Assembly: GCA_033439265.1 (NCBI GenBank)
Contig: JAVTVX010000004.1
Location: 17,621,701 to 17,685,700 of the forward strand
Source of the DNA: Dillenia suffruticosa
Taxonomy: Eukaryota > Streptophyta > Magnoliopsida > Dilleniales > Dilleniaceae
Direction of reading: 5' to 3'
DNA: 64,000 bases
Position 1 is the first letter of the stretch, and the number at the start of each line of letters is the position of its first letter. The translations under genes were made by a program, and so were the position numbers. The notes beneath the pieces are model-generated. The model ran no database searches and was not told where the DNA came from. It saw only the letters and a program-made list of their open reading frames with translations. This document shows positions 22,697-36,059 of this stretch, piece by piece.

Positions 22697-25165
22697 AATT
22701 TCTTCTCTCCAAAGTTTGTACAAGTGCTTCTTGTCCTAATTCCAAAAATGGCTTGTCCGAGTAGTTTGCAAGAGCCCATTTGTTTGCTTATTACTAAGTA
22801 TAAGATCCTCACCAAGGTGTTAGTCCTTCTACTCCATCCTATCCTACAAAAGGTGGTGGGTTTGTTTTAGAGTAGCTTTCTTATACATCGGAGTCCTTTG
22901 GATAATATAATTGTTACTCAAGAAATTGTGCATTCCATTCACAAGTCTCGTAGGGCTCATTGGAGAATAGTTTTAAAGGTTGACCTTCAACGACCCTATG
23001 ACAATGTTAGATGGGTTTTTTAGGACAAATTTTGTAGGATTTCCATATCCTTACTGAGTTGGTTTTCCTGATTATGCTTAATATCACTCATGCTCAGTCT
23101 ATGTTGCTTTGGAATGAGAGGTGTCACCTTATTTTGGTCATGCCAAAGGGTTGGAACAAGGAGACCCGCTGTCCCGCACCTCTTTATTTTAGTCATGGAT
23201 AAGCTATCTTATATGATTCAGGACTAGATGCGTAAAGGCTGAGCTCTTATTTGTACCTCTTGCATGGGTCCAGCTATTTCTCATCTATTTTTCATGGATC
23301 ATCTTATGCCTTTTGCAAATGCAAAGCCTAGAGACATGTCCACAATTCTCAAATGCCTTCGTGAATTTTCTGAGAGTAGCGGTTTGGCTCTAAATCCTAG
23401 GAAGGAAAGTCCAAGCTTTTTGTTTCTCCTCGAGCTCCTTTATCTTTAAGGTGTTTGGTCTCTCAGTGTCAGCTCCATCTGATGGAGGATCTGGTAATAT
23501 ATCTCAGTATCCCTATAGTTCATAGGCGAGCTAATAAGACTCGGTATTAGTATTTGGTTGAACATATTCAGAATAAAACTTTTGGTTGGAAGTTGAAAAA
23601 TAATGAGTGCTGCTAGGTGAAAAATGTTAATTCAGGCAGTCATATCTTTGATTCCTTTCTATGCCATGCAGTCAAATTGGTTACCTAAGCCCATTTGTGC
23701 TTAACATGATATGTTAAATTGCTAGTTTCTATGGGGTGATACGAGGGGGGTCCATCGAGTTCATGTGAATCAGTGGGATTTGGTGTGTTTGTCTTACTGG
23801 TTTAGAGATTCATAAGTCCCATGATGCAAGCCGTGCTCTTGGAAGACCTCATTGTTGGACTTGACCCTCTGGTACGAGATTCTCTTAAATAAATACCTCT
23901 ACCATGGGGATTTCCTTCTTTGTCATCGGCCCTCTGTTTGCTCATCCTTTAGGCATGGCCTTTTACAAATTTGTGATTCTCTTATGGGAGGGCTGTGTAT
24001 GCAGCTCGGGAGTGGATTGGACATTCGATTTTGGAAGGATACTTGGATTAGTATGGGGCTTTGGCATAACGAGTTCCTTGCGATCTTTTGGATTCTTCTG
24101 CTACTCTAAGGGTGAGCTAGTTTATTAATCCTGATTAGTAGTGGGATGTCTCTAGTCTCGCTGCTCTTCTCATGGAGCCTATTATAGATGAGGTTCAGGC
24201 TATTTTGATTCCTTAAGATCCTATGTCCCAATATTTAGGGATTTTCTCTATTTACTCAACATACTCCACTTTTGTCATGGGCTAACCACTGATCTTATTT
24301 CTCTTCTCTGTCATGAACTTCTAGAAACATCTATCCATATTTTTTGGGATTGTGCCCTCGTTTGTCAGGTTTGGGTTTGGATCCTTTGTATTTCTTTTTC
24401 TTCTTAACTAGTGTTGAGGAGTTTGCCAGAGAATGATTGGCTAGTTCATAATTGCCAATCACATGCACTCTACATGGGACTTCTGTGGTTTATTCTTTTT
24501 GTCTACATGCTCTAGGCCATTTGGAAATTAAATGTCAAATAGTGTTTGAGGGTCTCTCTTTCTCTCTGAAAGGTGTTGCTATTATCGCCTCTAACTATAC
24601 TCGAGATGGGTGGTTGGTGCACCTCCATGTTTGGGTTCCTGGATTCGATGGACTCCCTTCTCCTAGGTTTTATAAGTTGAGTACTGATGGGTCCTCTTTT
24701 TTCGCTTGTCATTTAGTTTGTGCATCTTATTATAGATGAGTATGGATTATGTGTTTGTGGTTTTATGGTAAATTTAAGGTGACAGACCCATTTACCATAG
24801 AGTTATGTGGCATCTATGAGGGGTTATTGCTCATGCTTCAGACAAAGTTCTTTTCGATAGTTCTTGAGATTAATTCTGCAGATCTTGTGTTGGCTCTTTT
24901 CTCAGAGGTGGCGCCCTCTCATCACGGTTTCCATATTCTTTTGGGATACCAACAGCTAATTTGACGAACCCTGATTCATCATGTTCCTTTTGTTTCGAGG
25001 GAGCGTACTAGTTGCGCTAATATTCTCACCAGGTTAGGGCAGTCGGTCTTTCCTGGTACTTATGCGTTTTACTCTCCTCGTGAAATTTATTGTTTCTTAA
25101 AATGTGATATTCAGGTCATGCCTTCTTTAGAAACTAACTTTTCCTGTTTCTATTTATAACAAAAA
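22697..25165 (+). pseudogene. LINE ORF2 remnant: RT, zinc-binding region, RNase H, 3' end
   Basis: QVLLVLIPKMACPSSLQEP (about 22727) continues the RT interrupted at 20638. GPAISHLFFMDHLMPFANAK (about 23266) occupies the place of the RT box carrying the catalytic aspartates, here decayed. WYEILLNKYLYHGDFLLCHR and DIRFWKDTW (about 23870-24050) are the zf-RVT region. LSTDGSSF and IVLEINSADLVLAL (about 24680-24890) with VPFVSRERTSCANILTRLG (24983-25040) are RNase H. Each piece needs a different frame. The element ends near an A-run at about 25162. Confidence 0.72.
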
Positions 25166-27479
25166 AATAGAGAAATTAAATATGTTAAGTGATAAATTAC
25201 ATCATAAACATAGGTTAATGAAGATTTGAGATTACTTATTTCTTTGTAACCATTCTTTTCATGGTTTTTAATGCCATACACCATAAACATGGGTTAGTGG
25301 CGATTTGAGGATACCGATTTGTTTATAACATTTCTTTTGATCTTATTTTAGACATTTAATTAAAAAAAAAAAGGTTTTCAACTTAAAAGTTTGTAATCGA
25401 TTTTGATTTGATGTTAAAGTTTTTTGACATAGATAGTAAGCGTGATAAAGGAATAATGCTGAAAATTAGTTAAATTAATCAAGTATGAGATACTCTATAA
25501 TGAAAAAAATCCCTTATATATTCCTTCTAATTAGAAAAACCTTTTAAGCAAGCAACGTCTAAAAATAAAATCCTAAAATTAAAATACTTTCTAAGCAAAA
25601 ACTTTTGAAAATTAAGAACATTCCACATAATAAGACTTCTAGTAGAATAATCAACATACCCTCCAGGAAATCAGTTGGCTAATCAAAAGAATGTTGTAAC
25701 CTTCAAGTGGCATTGTTGCTATCTTGTTAGGCGATTACATTTGATATGTATGCAAGTGACGGCCAATTTAGCTTTAAAAGTAAAGAATCCAATCATTGAC
25801 AATAACGTTATTATCTATTTTTTTAGGTTTTCAATAAGTGTTCTATTTATTTTTGGGAACATGCTTAATTTTTGATAGATTTGAAGTGAATTGAGTTACT
25901 AATATTTTGAGTCTGGTTTAGCTTGCCTAATGTATCCTAGTTTGAGGTCAAGTTGAGTTCTATTTTTCTCTACCTAAGTTGCATGATCAAGTCCAAGAAC
26001 AAATGAGTTTTGAAAACTCATTCTTGTGCCAAACCCATGAATTAAAAACCTAAACCCTTTATTTTCCCTTTCTTTTTAGAAGTTGAGTCCAATTCAGTGT
26101 TTCCCAGCCTAAGTTCCAAATCTAAGTTTGAATATATTTTATTTTATGAGAGAACGAGCTTTAAAAGTCTATTCTTGAGCCGAACCCATAAGCTAAAAAC
26201 CTAAACCTTTTATTTGCTTTCTTCTTGCATTATTTAAAATAAAACTTAATTGAATATCATTTTCTTTCTTCTTTGCCACCTCATCCTTTATTTCTCTCTT
26301 ATTATTGATCTCTCTCTCCTCGTTTGTTTTGCTTGTAAGCTTTCGGGATCTCTCTATCTTACTCTTCTAACCTAGTCTTCATTTTGATTTTATGTTATGG
26401 ATGGTATAATGTTTAGGTTAGGTTTTTCTAATGGTGTTAATCTTTCCTCCTCCCTCGTTGTTGGTAAATCTTTTTTATTCTCTCTCTAACTTTGGTGTCT
26501 AGAGTAGTTGAGGAGTTGAAACCCTTGGGTATGGTTTGAGTAAAAACAATAAAAGATTAAGACCTTACATTCTATCAGTCATACTATGAATATGATAGAT
26601 TTACCATGAGAAAGTAGGAGGCATGCAGAGCAGTATCGAGTAATACACAATACCTCACCCTATTTGTGACTATAATGCTTATCATAGTTACGCTGGATGA
26701 GGCTATCTTCCATGACCCCTTATGGTGACCATGATGGCCCATCATAGTTGCAATAAGTCTAACGGGTTTTTTCTGAAAATGGAAATACCAATCACCATGA
26801 CCTTTTATGACCAAGAACCCTAGTTTTCATCTCTTTCAACAATAGGTAGTTTGGTCAACCTAATTTGATTATGATTGACTTGCTTGAATAAATGTTGACC
26901 AATTTAGTACAGTTTGACCTAATTTGACATGAGTTAACCAGTTTGCAAATTCGCAAGTAAATGAAACATTAAATCATAAAGTGATAAAATAGAGATCGTT
27001 CCAACAAAATTATGATTTTACTACTAATCTAGCGAACTATTTATAATATTTAGAAAGTAATATTTGAGGATGCATCTATTAGAATAAAATCTACTAACCT
27101 AAATATAACATATAAATTAATACAGATAAATTCAATGAGAAAATACATCACTAGGACATTGAATTGTATTCACTATGTGATTTTTTTTCTAAAGAAGTTA
27201 AGTGTTAGGATTTTTTTTTTGAATTGTAAATTAAAACTACTAATTAAACTTAGTCATTCTCCCAAGCACTACTAAGCTTATTATTATTTCTTAATTCCCC
27301 TACCTTTAGTAAAAATTTAATTATAAATAGTACATTAAGAACAAATTTTCTAAATGATTGTATATGTTACGCACAAAATCTTTTATGTATTCAACATATA
27401 TTAGTTATCATTACACTTAATTCATAATAATTCATTTTGTTCATATTATAAATGTAAAAAAAAAAAAAGTAATGGATAA
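25166..27479. other. Intergenic, AT-rich, no gene recognised
   Basis: No supported gene. A phrase of the type cataaacatgggttaatg/ggttagtg is duplicated at about 25204-25222 and 25282-25299. The segment aaactcattcttgtgcc.. / aaagtctattcttgagcc.. with aacccatgaattaaaaacc / aacccataagctaaaaacc is duplicated near 26010-26050 and 26160-26210. From about 26850 TTGACC/TTGACTT phrases become frequent, as in the SIRE-type LTRs, so this may be a decayed extension of the next entry. Confidence 0.4.
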
Positions 27480-27832
27480 AGGCAAAGTTTTAAGCGAATA
27501 AGTTGACTTGTGCTTTTGGTCAGGTTGACTTATTCATTTGACTCAACTTATTTCTATTTCACAAAATGTTTTTTGAGTTAGTTTGGTATTGTAGGTAAGT
27601 GGATTTGACTAATCTACTATCTAAATTCAGTCTGTTTGTAACATGTAGCTAATCGACTTAATTTGCAGAGTGAATCGGGTTGTCTAGGACTATGATGAAA
27701 CTATATGTTTTTAAACATTCTAAAATTAGTGTTGATTTTTTTCAAATTACTTTTTTATTAATTTAACATATTTTGCCCATCATGTAGTTGTTTAATTTTG
27801 TTTATCATCAAAACTCATTTTGTCAATAGTTT
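27480..27832 (-). repeat. Decayed fragment of a SIRE-type LTR
   Basis: It ends tttatcatcaaaactcattt then tgtcaatag. On the minus strand this gives CTATTGACAAAATGAG and TTTTGATGAT, the same opening as the solo LTR at 22696. It contains GTTGACTT and TTGACT phrases, but exact GTCGAC motifs are gone. The left limit is uncertain. Confidence 0.45.
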
Positions 27833-28601
27833 CAAATAACTAGACAAGAGAGAAAAGAGCAATACTGTCTTATATAAACTTTGTAACACAAGTCTTTTGT
27901 CTTGAGCCACATGATGAAGACACACGAACTTAGCCAAAAACTGTTATAATAATTGTTTTTCACTAATTTTAGACTTAGAAGACACTATTTAGACTCATAA
28001 TTTCCCTTCTTTCTAATGAATAAAAAGAAAAGAAGTTTGAAGAGAGATATCTTTGACATTATAATTGACAAAAACGAGTAGTTTAATAAATAAATGGAGT
28101 TATGAATGTTTCGCAACACTTACACATTAAGAAAAATTTTCTATTTAGATAAAAAAGAAATTATTATCTTCATATTTTCGATCAACACAAATATATAGAG
28201 TTTTTAATAAAAAATTGTTAAAAATCTATTTAATAAAAAATTATTAGGCAAATTATTCTCCTCTATAAAAGGAGAAAATTGTGCTAAAGAGTTCACCAAG
28301 GCGAGAATTTTTTATTTTAATACTAAAATACCGGTATCTAAAAATCTGAATAATTCGATTTTAATAATTGTGAGGTTCAATTAAGAATCTGATTATCCCA
28401 ATACATTTTTTCTATTCTTAAAACTCGAATTCGAGATTTAGTTAAAAAATCTAATGTGTAGCCTAAAAAAGATTACCAAAGGAATGTAAAGTTTAAAGGG
28501 GATTCACTATCAAGGATGAGAATGAAAGTTGACCATTAGTAATCACTCGTATGGTTAGAATATTACGATGAAGTGTGAATATATTTGTGTGTGATTATGA
28601 G

Positions 28602-29158
28602 TGTTGGGAAAAATAATTTAATGCAAAATATGTCAAATATCATGTTAAATCACTAGAATGAAAACTTAATCACTGAAATTGAAATCTAGATCAAATAGAA
28701 AAATACCAGATTCTATAGTCGAAAACCGATTCGAATAAAAGTCTTCCCTGAGTAGAGTCATGAGTTTAATCTTTCAGATCAAATGTATTCTCATAAAATC
28801 TCTCTATATGATGGAAGTATCAAAAAATTAGAATGATTTATTAATCTGGAAACCATAACCCTTTTATAACTATAGGATGATTTTTACCTTTCAAATTTGT
28901 TTATTCAGATTATGTTAGCTATCTTATTGAATTTAAATAAATTAGGTAATTTTCCATCTGTCCTTAAATCACCTTTCGACATTTCTTATTTAATTCATCA
29001 TAAATAGTAAATGTTTATTAGTATTTACGTATTTATTTATTTTCATAGCCTATTAGATACATTAAACCCAAATAATCGAATTTAGCAGATCATTTTTATA
29101 TGGGTTTAACTTATATGACAATATGTAATATATAATTATTTTACATATCAACCCAACA
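28602..29158 (-). repeat. 3' LTR of the old minus-strand Copia
   Basis: It opens tgttgggaaaaataa and closes catatcaacccaaca. It shares long blocks with 34083-34590, including actgaaattgaaatcta, atcataaatagtaaat and atatataattattttacata. Confidence 0.75.
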
Positions 29159-32100
29159 TTAAATTAATAATCCAATAATATTCTACTTGGGTTATATATG
29201 AAATCATATAATTATATAATTGCAAAATAATTGAATGAATTCAACTTTTCTATCAGTACTGAAATATATTTACAACCAATTCGGTTCATAAATCATATCG
29301 ATTTAGGATCAAGACAGCTTTTGTTATATTTCTTTCCTAATTCTACCCATCAATGGTTACATAAATTGATATAACTGAATAACATAAATAATGATATATA
29401 TATATATATATATATAGTATGGAAATGACATACAGTATGATTTTTAACATATTTATTTCCAACTAATTCTTTTAAGTGAGATCAACCATATTTAATATTA
29501 GAATGTAATCAAAAACTGAATCTTTATTTTTACGAAAAATAATCTTAAATTGAAATAAACGAAAATTGTCTATATTAAATGAGCGTCTAAAATCTGAAAC
29601 TCTTACTGAAATTGAATATCCTAAAATGATTTAATACCCATATGAGCTATATGCTCATGAGCATTTTGGGTGACAATCCCTTAGTAAATGGATCCGTAAT
29701 TAGGGAGTTTATACTAACATACTCTATAAACAATTGTTCATCCTGAATTATTTTTTTAACTGGAACATAAGACTGTCGAGTTATTGTCACATAATAATTT
29801 AAGTGGTCTATCAATACAATCTACTGTGTAGCCCCATGACAAAATTTTGTAGTCATATTCCATGGTCGAATGCCTCATAACATGCTAACCTGATATAGGT
29901 TTCATACTACCCTAGCATCTAGTAAAATTAGATTCAGTACACTGAATAATCTCAAGCTAATCTAATCTTCGATATGTGAACATATATCCTTTTGGTTTTC
30001 TGTAAGTACCATGAGATCTGCTTGGCTGCCTTCTAATGGTCAACTCCTAAGTTACTTAGATTCCTACCCAACATTCCCGTAATATACATAATATCCGAAT
30101 GTGTACAGATCTGAGCATACATCTAACTCCATACTACTGATGTATAAGGAATTTTTTGCATTTCCCAATGTTTAAGATTATTCTTGAGACACTAGTTGAA
30201 ACTAAACTTGTCTTTCTTAGCCATACGTGTATCTCCTTATTTATAGTCCCAAATGTCATATTTTCTTAGAATCCTTTTGACATGTAAAACTAGAAAAATG
30301 TAACTGCTCTCATAAAATTTGTGATATACATAATTATCAATCATATTCATCTCAAAACCTAATAAGATGATAAGTTGATGAAATTTGTAATATTACTGTC
30401 AGGATACCTATATGGACTTCATCTCTTCCTTTATAGTATTGGTTTTGGATATGGTTGAATTTTCTCTTTCGGAATGGAAGTTCTCCAATATTATCATGAT
30501 CTGTATCTCCCCTGCAAACTCAACATTTTCAAAGAATCGGGTATTTCCTAACTCAAATATAAACTTATTTGTGAAATCTTAAAATTTGTATCCCTTATAC
30601 TTTTAAGAGTACCTCACAAAATAGCAATTACCTATCTTGATAGACCTAATCTTAACTGTACAACCCAAACATGAAGATACTTTAAACTAGGACATGTGCC
30701 TATCCAATATTCGTAAGGAGTTTTGGTAGTTGTTTTAGTAGGAACCATGATTAGGATGTATGCTGCGATCTTAAGTGTTTCTCCCTAGAGTGACTTAGGT
30801 AATATAGAATGACCAATCATGCTCTTTATCATATCCTGAAAAATTCTGTTTCATCTTTTAGCAACATCATTCATAACGAGTGAGCTAGGTATAGAGTATT
30901 GTGAGACGATACTGTATTCCTCTAGAAAGTGAGCAAATGGTCTGAACATTGTTCACCTAATCTGTTATTTTTGCCATAGTGTTATCCACTAAATCAAATC
31001 TGAGTCTTTTAATTCTTTTGTTGTGTTTGGCTTTCAATTTCGGTCTTATAAATTTTGAATATGTTCAGAGATTGGGACTTATCTGTTTAGAGATATATGT
31101 ACTCATATCTTGAATAATCGTTTATGAATATGAAAAAATATCGTTGACCATTCCAAAAAGCTAAAGAGGATAGCCTACAATATTCATAGGTATTACACCT
31201 GAAATTCTATTGGCTTCATATATTCTTTTGTTGGTTTGTTTTCCCTTTATATAATTTACATAAATATCAAAATTCATAAAATTAAGGGAGTCAAGAATTT
31301 CTTTTGATACAAATCTCCCTTCTCCATCTAGAGATATGACACAATCTCTTATACCACAATGAAAATGAATTCTTATTGGTTAATTTATATTTTACACTTC
31401 CAGTACTATTTGCAGAGATTCATTAAATGAAACAGTAGTATCTATCAGATAAAGATTATCAGAGCCTAATAAATAAACAAAACTAACCAATTTGGATTCA
31501 AAAAAACAAACTAACTTTCCTATTTCCGAAAAAACAAGTAAAACTAAATTTATCTAATATAGAAATGAAATCAAGTTCCATATAAAAGCTGGTACAATAA
31601 ATGTTTCATATAAATACAAATAGAATCCATCTTTTAACAATAATCTAAGTCTTCCTATTACTTCTATTGGAAATTTATTGTCATCGTCTATGTAAATGTA
31701 TCTTTTACCATCATTTGGCAATCAACAATTTAGGCAACCCTATATAGACACGCGTATGTAAGTTGTTACAATGGAATATTACCATCAAATGTGTCCTAAT
31801 ATTGAAATTAAATTAATTTAAGAATAAACCAAACTAAAGAATATAGTAGCATCCTTATCCTATTTCATTTTCTGTCCTTTCTTATCCTTAGTTGTCTAGT
31901 GTTCTTAACCCTTATACCGCTATGACATAAGATTTTTCAAAAGTGAACCAATCTCAATATTTTTATTATTGACAAAGTATCTCTTAATATCTGTAAGAAA
32001 AGATTTAGCCGTCATAACCGACTCAGACATAGTACCTCTGAATGTTTCTAGGATGGCCCTCTTTATCATCATTAGACACATGTGATTTGACCTCTCTCAC

Positions 32101-34066
32101 CTTTCAAACTCCATCTTTTCGTCAAAGGTACCCTCATCTATAAAAGATCAGGGAGAGTCGATTCTCAATGCAAGGTCAAATCTATGACTCCAAGAACTAT
32201 GAACAATTTCTCCTTCCATGATCAAAAATTCGAGTCATTCAACACAAGATGCAATTGGGAATAGTATTAACTATTAAACAGAAAACAACGGTTAATATAT
32301 GCTCGCATGGAACTTTAAAACAAAATAAATTCAAACATGAGTAATTCTCATCACAAGATACCGTACACTCCATTAATATTTTATTTTTGGACAAAATAAT
32401 TAACTTGTAAGTAGTATCTTGATATAGTAATCACAAACTAATAATAAGAACATATCAACAAATTATTTTCTTTTGAGTTGATGAGTTGGTAATATGTAAA
32501 ATCAAATAATTATCACACATTTATTACCATAATGTGTACAAGCAATTCTGTCAAATATGAACCTTCATTTGGGCCGATCGGTATTCACATGAATTGTATA
32601 TACGCAATCTTTTATATCTCAAAATAAATTAATTTTCACAATAAATGTCACTTTAGTAGTATATCATTTCAATTAATTCATCTCAAGATATATATAAAAC
32701 TATACTCATATTTGAATCACATCCGTAATTGAAAATTTTTCAATTTTATTCTAATGGACTCAATTTCTTGAAAATTAGTCTATTTAAACTCAATTTTATC
32801 AACTTTAAATTTGGTCTGTAAAAGTCCAATTTTACCAAATCTATCTCCTTCATCCTTTTTTTTTTCGTCGCTCTACTTTCGTTGTCAACATAAAACCAAA
32901 GTTTTTTCCTTTTGCAGATAGCTGATCTAAAAATTGGTCAATCCTCGTTCTATAGCAAGGAATAAAAAAAGTTCCCAAATAGATGGTGAATTCATTTAAA
33001 ACTGTTTAAAAATTGGTTAATTTTAGATTTATCCCTGTTTTGTTAGTAGAACTTTTCTAAATATATTATATTATCACATACTAAAAGAATGGCTAACCTT
33101 GAGCACAAAGGGGACATTGAAAAATGATAACCATGAAAAATTGATTCAATTGAGTTCAACGAGTTCCAAAACCATTGTATCCGCGATTTGATCTGTTTGG
33201 TCCCAAAAATTGATCCATAAATTCCCTTTAAAAAATTAGAGAAAATTTGTTTCGTTGGAATCAGGAAAACTTTCTTCTGGAATTAGGAAGTTAATCTCAC
33301 CGCAAAAAAAAAAGGAAAAAATGTTGAAATTTAAAGATTTTCCTTTTTTATCAAAATTAAGAAGTTTCTTAAAAGAAACATAATTGTAATTCCTTTTTTG
33401 AAATTGGGAAGTCAAACCGTAAAAAGAAAATTAAAATCTGGAAATTTTTTTTTTTTTAATTTATCAAAGACCAGAAGTTTCCTTTAAAAATATAAGGGAC
33501 CAAATTTCAAAAGATCTTAAAAAATCGGAAGTTTCAGAAATATATATATTTTTCATAAATGGCCCGCCTCTTTTCCTTCTTTCCTTTTTTTTTTTTTTTT
33601 AAGAAATCCAAAAGATTCTTAAAAAAAAAAAAAAAAATTTAATTTCCCTTTCAAAAAAATATTTGGCTAAAATAGAATGAAAGTGAAGAGTACACAAACA
33701 CCCAGAAAAGTGTTTGCCGTCTTCCTCAGTTGTCACGTGGCCCCAAAAATATATTTTTTTTTTAAATACCGAATGTTGACTTTGATGAAATGGTCGGTTT
33801 TAATGAAAAACTTTTATTTTTTTTCTGAAATACTAAATGTTGATTTTGATGAAAAACTAAAGGTCGACTTTGATAAAAAGTTTTCCAACTTTTTTTGATT
33901 AAAATCTGTACAAAAAAAATCTTGAATATTTTCCAAAAAACCAAAATATTCACATAAAAAAATGCCAAGCATATTCCAAAAAATCCACACAATCACAAAA
34001 TCATATATATTAAAAAAAACCTTAATCACAAAATATACAGAAAAATTCCAATGAATTAAACACAAA
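29159..34066 (-). pseudogene. Copia gag-pol remnant, minus strand
   Basis: On the minus strand, around 31360-31080, one reads CVISLDGEGRFVSKEILDSL, NFDIYVNYIKGKQTNKR and, after stops, WNGQ-like and YSRYEYIYL-like pieces. This is the order of the Copia gag-pre-integrase and integrase core. The rest is too decayed to assign domain by domain, and no frame exceeds about 80 codons. An (AT)n tract lies at 29395-29417, and long A and T runs lie at 33300-33660. One GTCGAC is at about 33862. Confidence 0.55.
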
Positions 34067-34082
34067 CGGCTCTGATGTCATT

Positions 34083-34590
34083 TGTTAGGAAAAAATAACT
34101 TAATACGAATTTACCAAATATCGTGTTAAATTATCAAAATTAAAATTTAACCACTGAAATTGAAATCTAAATTAGATAGAAAAGTACCTAATTTTATAGT
34201 CAAAAACTGAATCGAATAAAATTCTGGTCTGGACAGAGTCCTAGATTTGACCTTCTATATGATGGGTAATTCATTGATTCAAGGACCAAAACTATTTTAT
34301 AACTGTACGATGAGTTTTATCTTCCAAATCTATCTGTCCACCTTAATTAGTTAATTTACCAAATTCACATAAATTAGGAAACTTTCCGGTTGTTTTTAAA
34401 TCATCTTTCGACATTCCCTATTTAACCTATCATAAATAGTAAATATTCATTCATATTTATATATTTATTTATTTATATATCCTATTAGATATATTAAATT
34501 CAAATTAATGAATTTAACTGATCACTTTTATATAGAGTTAATTTATATGACTGCATGCAATATATAATTATTTTACATATAAACTCAATG
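34083..34590 (-). repeat. 5' LTR of the old minus-strand Copia
   Basis: It opens tgttaggaaaaaataac on the plus strand and ends near aaactcaatg. It lies next to the reversed primer-binding site at 34067-34080 with a 2-nt spacer. Confidence 0.72.
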
Positions 34591-35682
34591 TTAGATTAAT
34601 GATCTAACGGTGAGATTTCGTAGATTTGAATGAGAGAGTAATTAAATTATGAGTATAGCTATGACCTATAAATGTAAGGATAATTGAGAGTTATCACATG
34701 GGAGTAATATTTACCCAATGCATAGTAATATTATACCTTAGACATGTAAATTCTTTCTTTTAGGATAAAGACACCAAAACAAAGTATAATACTATGAGTG
34801 ATTTGACTCTATAAACTGTTTTCCACGAGTTGCCAAACACCCACTCTAAATAAGCACAACCCAGTATTAAATAGAGTCATCTTCTACTTGATATACTCGT
34901 TATTAAACAAATGGGTTCCATTGCAAACAAGTACACTGTTTACTCTTTTAAATAAAAAAATAAAAAATAATGTGGGTCTCTAAATTGATATCATGAGTAG
35001 GTAAAAGGAAAAATTGGAACTAACATGACATGGGTGTAATCACAACATTTGTGTGTATGAGCTCTACACCTCAACAAATTTGAGTTTGTTTGGGGACAGA
35101 TATACCCAATTACATGTGATCAAATTCTATAAATGAATACATGCAATCAAAAAAGAATCAAAGGTTAAGTATGCAAACCTAGGAAAACCCATAAAAACTG
35201 ACTCCTTGTACCTAATCCTAAGTGTGTGAATTTCATGGGGAAGTTTAGGACAGAACAATAATTGCAAATTAAGAAGTGAAAGTCATGCATAATTAGAAGC
35301 TAACCTTTCAGTTCCAAGTCTATCAAGTTGACAATATGATTACTTAAACTAAGTCGGTTGCAGACAGCTGAAGGTGGTCTCAAAAGCGTTCTACTCATTA
35401 TTAGGGTGTAGAACGCCTCCCACCACTAAAAAATTATAGAGATCTCACACCAATTCATGTCTCCAAACCCAAAAGAAAATATACATAAATAAATAAAGAA
35501 AAAATGAAAAACAATCAGAAACACACGTATACCACCCTTTTAAAGTCCAAATGAAGGCAAACACAAATCATCTTCTCCTAATGTCCCACCGTCCACTTCT
35601 GAAGGCACCCTTCTTCTTCCATCCTCACATTTCTCTCACTTATTTCTTGGATTCCCAAGTCAAAGGCCTTGCTATTTATTAG
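34591..35682. other. Upstream intergenic region of the aquaporin gene
   Basis: No gene is seen. The last 300 bp are pyrimidine-rich in places (cttcttcttccatcctcaca, 35611-35630), as often found near plant promoters. Confidence 0.5.
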
Positions 35683-35690
35683 TATAAATA
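35683..35690 (+). promoter_or_regulatory. Candidate TATA box of the aquaporin gene
   Basis: tataaata lies 99 bp before the start codon. A start site about 30 bp downstream would give a leader of roughly 70 nt with no upstream ATG. Confidence 0.5.
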
Positions 35691-35781
35691 CATTGAAAAG
35701 CTCAACAATCAGTGACAAACTTAAACATTGGAACTTAAAAAGTGCTCCTAAGATCCCATTAAAAGCTTACCTCTTTGGAAG

Positions 35782-36013
35782 ATGGAAACTGAAGATGCTA
35801 CATCAGTTCCTTCAACTCCTGCCACTCCAGGCACTCCAGGTGCACCTCTCTCTGGTGGCCGCTACAAGCCAGAAAGAAGCCGAACAAATGGTACAAGATT
35901 TCTTAGTAGCTGCAAATGCTTCAGTATTGAATCGTGGGCCTCGGAAGAAGGAACCTTGCCTACTGCCACTTGCTCAATACCTCCTCCTAATGTTTCTCTT
36001 GCAAGAAAGGTAC

Positions 36014-36059
<46 letters not shown>

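Larger units (their letters stand above)
13085..25165 (+). mobile_element. L1-type LINE remnant split by two later insertions
   Basis: LINE sequence is present in three blocks: 13085-13929 (ORF1 end), 18988-20638 (endonuclease to early RT) and 22697-25165 (rest of RT, zinc-binding region, RNase H). The gaps are a complete Copia (13930-18987) and a SIRE-type solo LTR (20639-22696). The 3' end is near the short A-run at 25162-25168. Its 5' end is truncated near 13085. A related minus-strand copy at 44035-49700 runs uninterrupted across the second insertion point. Many stops and frame changes make it inactive. Confidence 0.75.
28602..34590 (-). mobile_element. Old full-length Copia retrotransposon, heavily decayed
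   Basis: Two long direct repeats (28602-29158 and 34083-34590) flank about 4.9 kb. On the minus strand, tgacatcagagccg (34067-34080) lies 2 nt from the right-hand repeat. It is two mismatches from tggtatcagagccg, the tRNA-iMet primer site, so the element points left. Copia pol fragments are readable on the minus strand between them. LTR divergence with many indels shows it is much older than the Copia at 13930. Confidence 0.72.

Noticed and set aside
35700..35781. ATGTAA minimal upstream frame as in NIP5;1 boron control
   Set aside because: No ATGTAA, or any ATG, occurs between the TATA candidate and the start codon, or in the 380 bp before the start in that form.
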